From Turbatrix aceti (taxonomy: Eukaryota; Nematoda; Chromadorea; Rhabditida; Panagrolaimidae): 64,000 nucleotides of DNA. A model generated the notes under the pieces. That model ran no database searches and was not told where the DNA came from. It worked only from the letters and a program-made list of their open reading frames with translations. The DNA lies in contig OZ017767.1 of NCBI GenBank assembly GCA_963969345.1, positions 3,252,739 through 3,316,738 on the forward strand. Direction: 5' to 3'. Of the stretch, positions 63,159-64,000 are shown one piece after another. The first letter of the stretch is position 1. The number at the start of each line of letters is the position of its first letter. Made by a program: the position numbers and the translations under genes.

Positions 63159-63643
63159 ATGAGGAAAGTTTGTCGTCCGAAAAACGTCCTGTTTCTACTC
63201 ATTTCGGTATGGCTCCTGGGTGCTTTCTACTTTGTTTCCCAGAAACCGAGTACCAAGGAACACTACGTGGAATTGCACGTTCAACCCCCCAACAATGTTT
63301 ATACCGCCGTGAAGATAGAAACTGGCAGCATCAAAGAAGTTGCCCAACCTGCCCAGAATCCGGACCCGAACCCACCTCAACCAGTTGGACAACAGCTCCC
63401 GGATTCTACGAACCCCTACGAAGGAATCGAGTACGACCCTTCCAATCCATCAAAGCCACCCATGAATTCGGTTGTCCACAAACCTGCAAGCCAGGTCGAC
63501 TGGAAGGACTTTGACTCCGATGCTTTCCTTTCTGCCGGAAAACTGAAGGAAGGCGAAGACAGGTACGCCAGCAACAAATTCAACCAGGCCGCCAGCGATG
63601 CTATCAAATACGATCGCGAGATTGTTGACAGTCGAGAAAAGGG
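63159..63643 (+). CDS. Polypeptide N-acetylgalactosaminyltransferase, GALNT2-like, 5' part
   Basis: This is the first coding exon of a Golgi enzyme that starts mucin-type O-glycosylation. The 161 complete residues show a short cytosolic N-terminus (MRKVCRPKN), a type II signal anchor (VLFLLISVWLLGAFYFV), a proline-rich stem, and the start of the luminal domain: VDWKDFDSDAF, then RYASNKFNQAASDAI and DREIVDSREKG. The last part matches GALNT2 (NKFNQ..SD...DR.IPDTR) better than other isoforms. The exon ends at GG|GTGAGT and the glycosyltransferase and lectin domains lie beyond the window. The 5' acceptor TTTTATTTAG (AG at 63106-63107) is 51 bases before the ATG. Confidence 0.85.
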
Positions 63644-63709
63644 GTGAGTTTTCTAAAAAAAAACGTTGGATGAATGAGGCAGACAAAAAAGCTGACACAG
63701 TTTTGGGAA

Positions 63710-64000
63710 TAACATTTTTTGTCCCTGTTTTGTTACTTTTCGTTTACTGAATTTTGCGAGTAACATTTTTTAACACTATTTTATTACTTCACGTGCGCTG
63801 AATAACATTCAAACTTTACTATTGTGTTACTTTTCATTTTCTAAATTTTGTGAGTAACATTTTTTCAACCCTATGTTATTACTTCGGGTGCACTGCATAA
63901 CATTTGAAATTCGCTATTTTGTTACATTTTGTTATCTGAATTTTGTGAATAACATTTTTTGGTTCTTATTATGTTACTTTTGGGTTTCGTTCTTTGCATA
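63710..64000. repeat. Fold-back element copy 9 (GALNT intron 1), cut by window end
   Basis: Right-arm units (TTTTGTTACTTTTCGTTTACTGA, GCGAGTAACAT, GTGCGCTGAATAACATTC) repeat at ~95-bp spacing to the window edge. No central palindrome is visible in the part present. Confidence 0.85.

Overview
This is a nuclear contig from a nematode. The strongest evidence is a FLP-34/NPF-type neuropeptide precursor (47280-48558) with paired RLRY-amide and RLRF-amide peptides, two nematode-type serpentine chemoreceptors (an srv-like and an srg-like gene), very short introns (mostly 45-65 nt) with TTTCAG acceptors, and acceptor sites directly upstream of several start codons, as expected for spliced-leader trans-splicing. 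I could not name the genus from the sequence.

Layout. 1-11700 has no gene I can support. It holds GC-rich promoter-like blocks, simple repeats, hairpins, a zone dense in CAGAC/GTCTG, and a degenerate tandem repeat at 10.76-11.63 kb. 11740-20000 is a minus-strand series: DPAGT1/ALG7 (N-glycan initiation), IST1 (ESCRT-III), SRP68 (signal recognition particle) and an srv-like receptor. 20293-25522 is an accessory cluster: a truncated SLC6 copy, a full divergent SLC6 transporter, an intronless srg-like receptor (plus strand) and a C-type-lectin-like surface protein. 26863-30792 is kinesin light chain, with a tiny first coding exon far upstream. 32215-38017 holds three close minus-strand genes: a SKP1-like protein with a very large internal insertion, DONSON (replication initiation) and NDUFAF1 (complex I assembly). 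40331-41688 is a cytochrome b5 gene with an unresolved 3' end. 47280-48558 is flp-34. 53214-54361 is an unrecognised single-pass membrane protein. SLC39A9-type zinc transporter (minus) and FARS2 (plus) diverge from one 376-bp promoter at 56824-57199. The window ends inside the first coding exon and intron of a GALNT2-like glycosyltransferase.

The most striking non-genic structure is a dispersed fold-back element built from degenerate ~95-bp units arranged as inverted arrays around a TTACTCGCGAGTAA core. At least nine copies occur, seven of them inside introns, and they account for most of the unusually long introns here. The most unusual protein is the SKP1-like gene product: the BTB half and the helical half of SKP1 are separated by about 220 residues of unrelated sequence and the F-box-binding tail is missing. 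Gene models were assembled by hand from frame, splice signals and family similarity; exon boundaries are phase-checked but not confirmed by transcripts.
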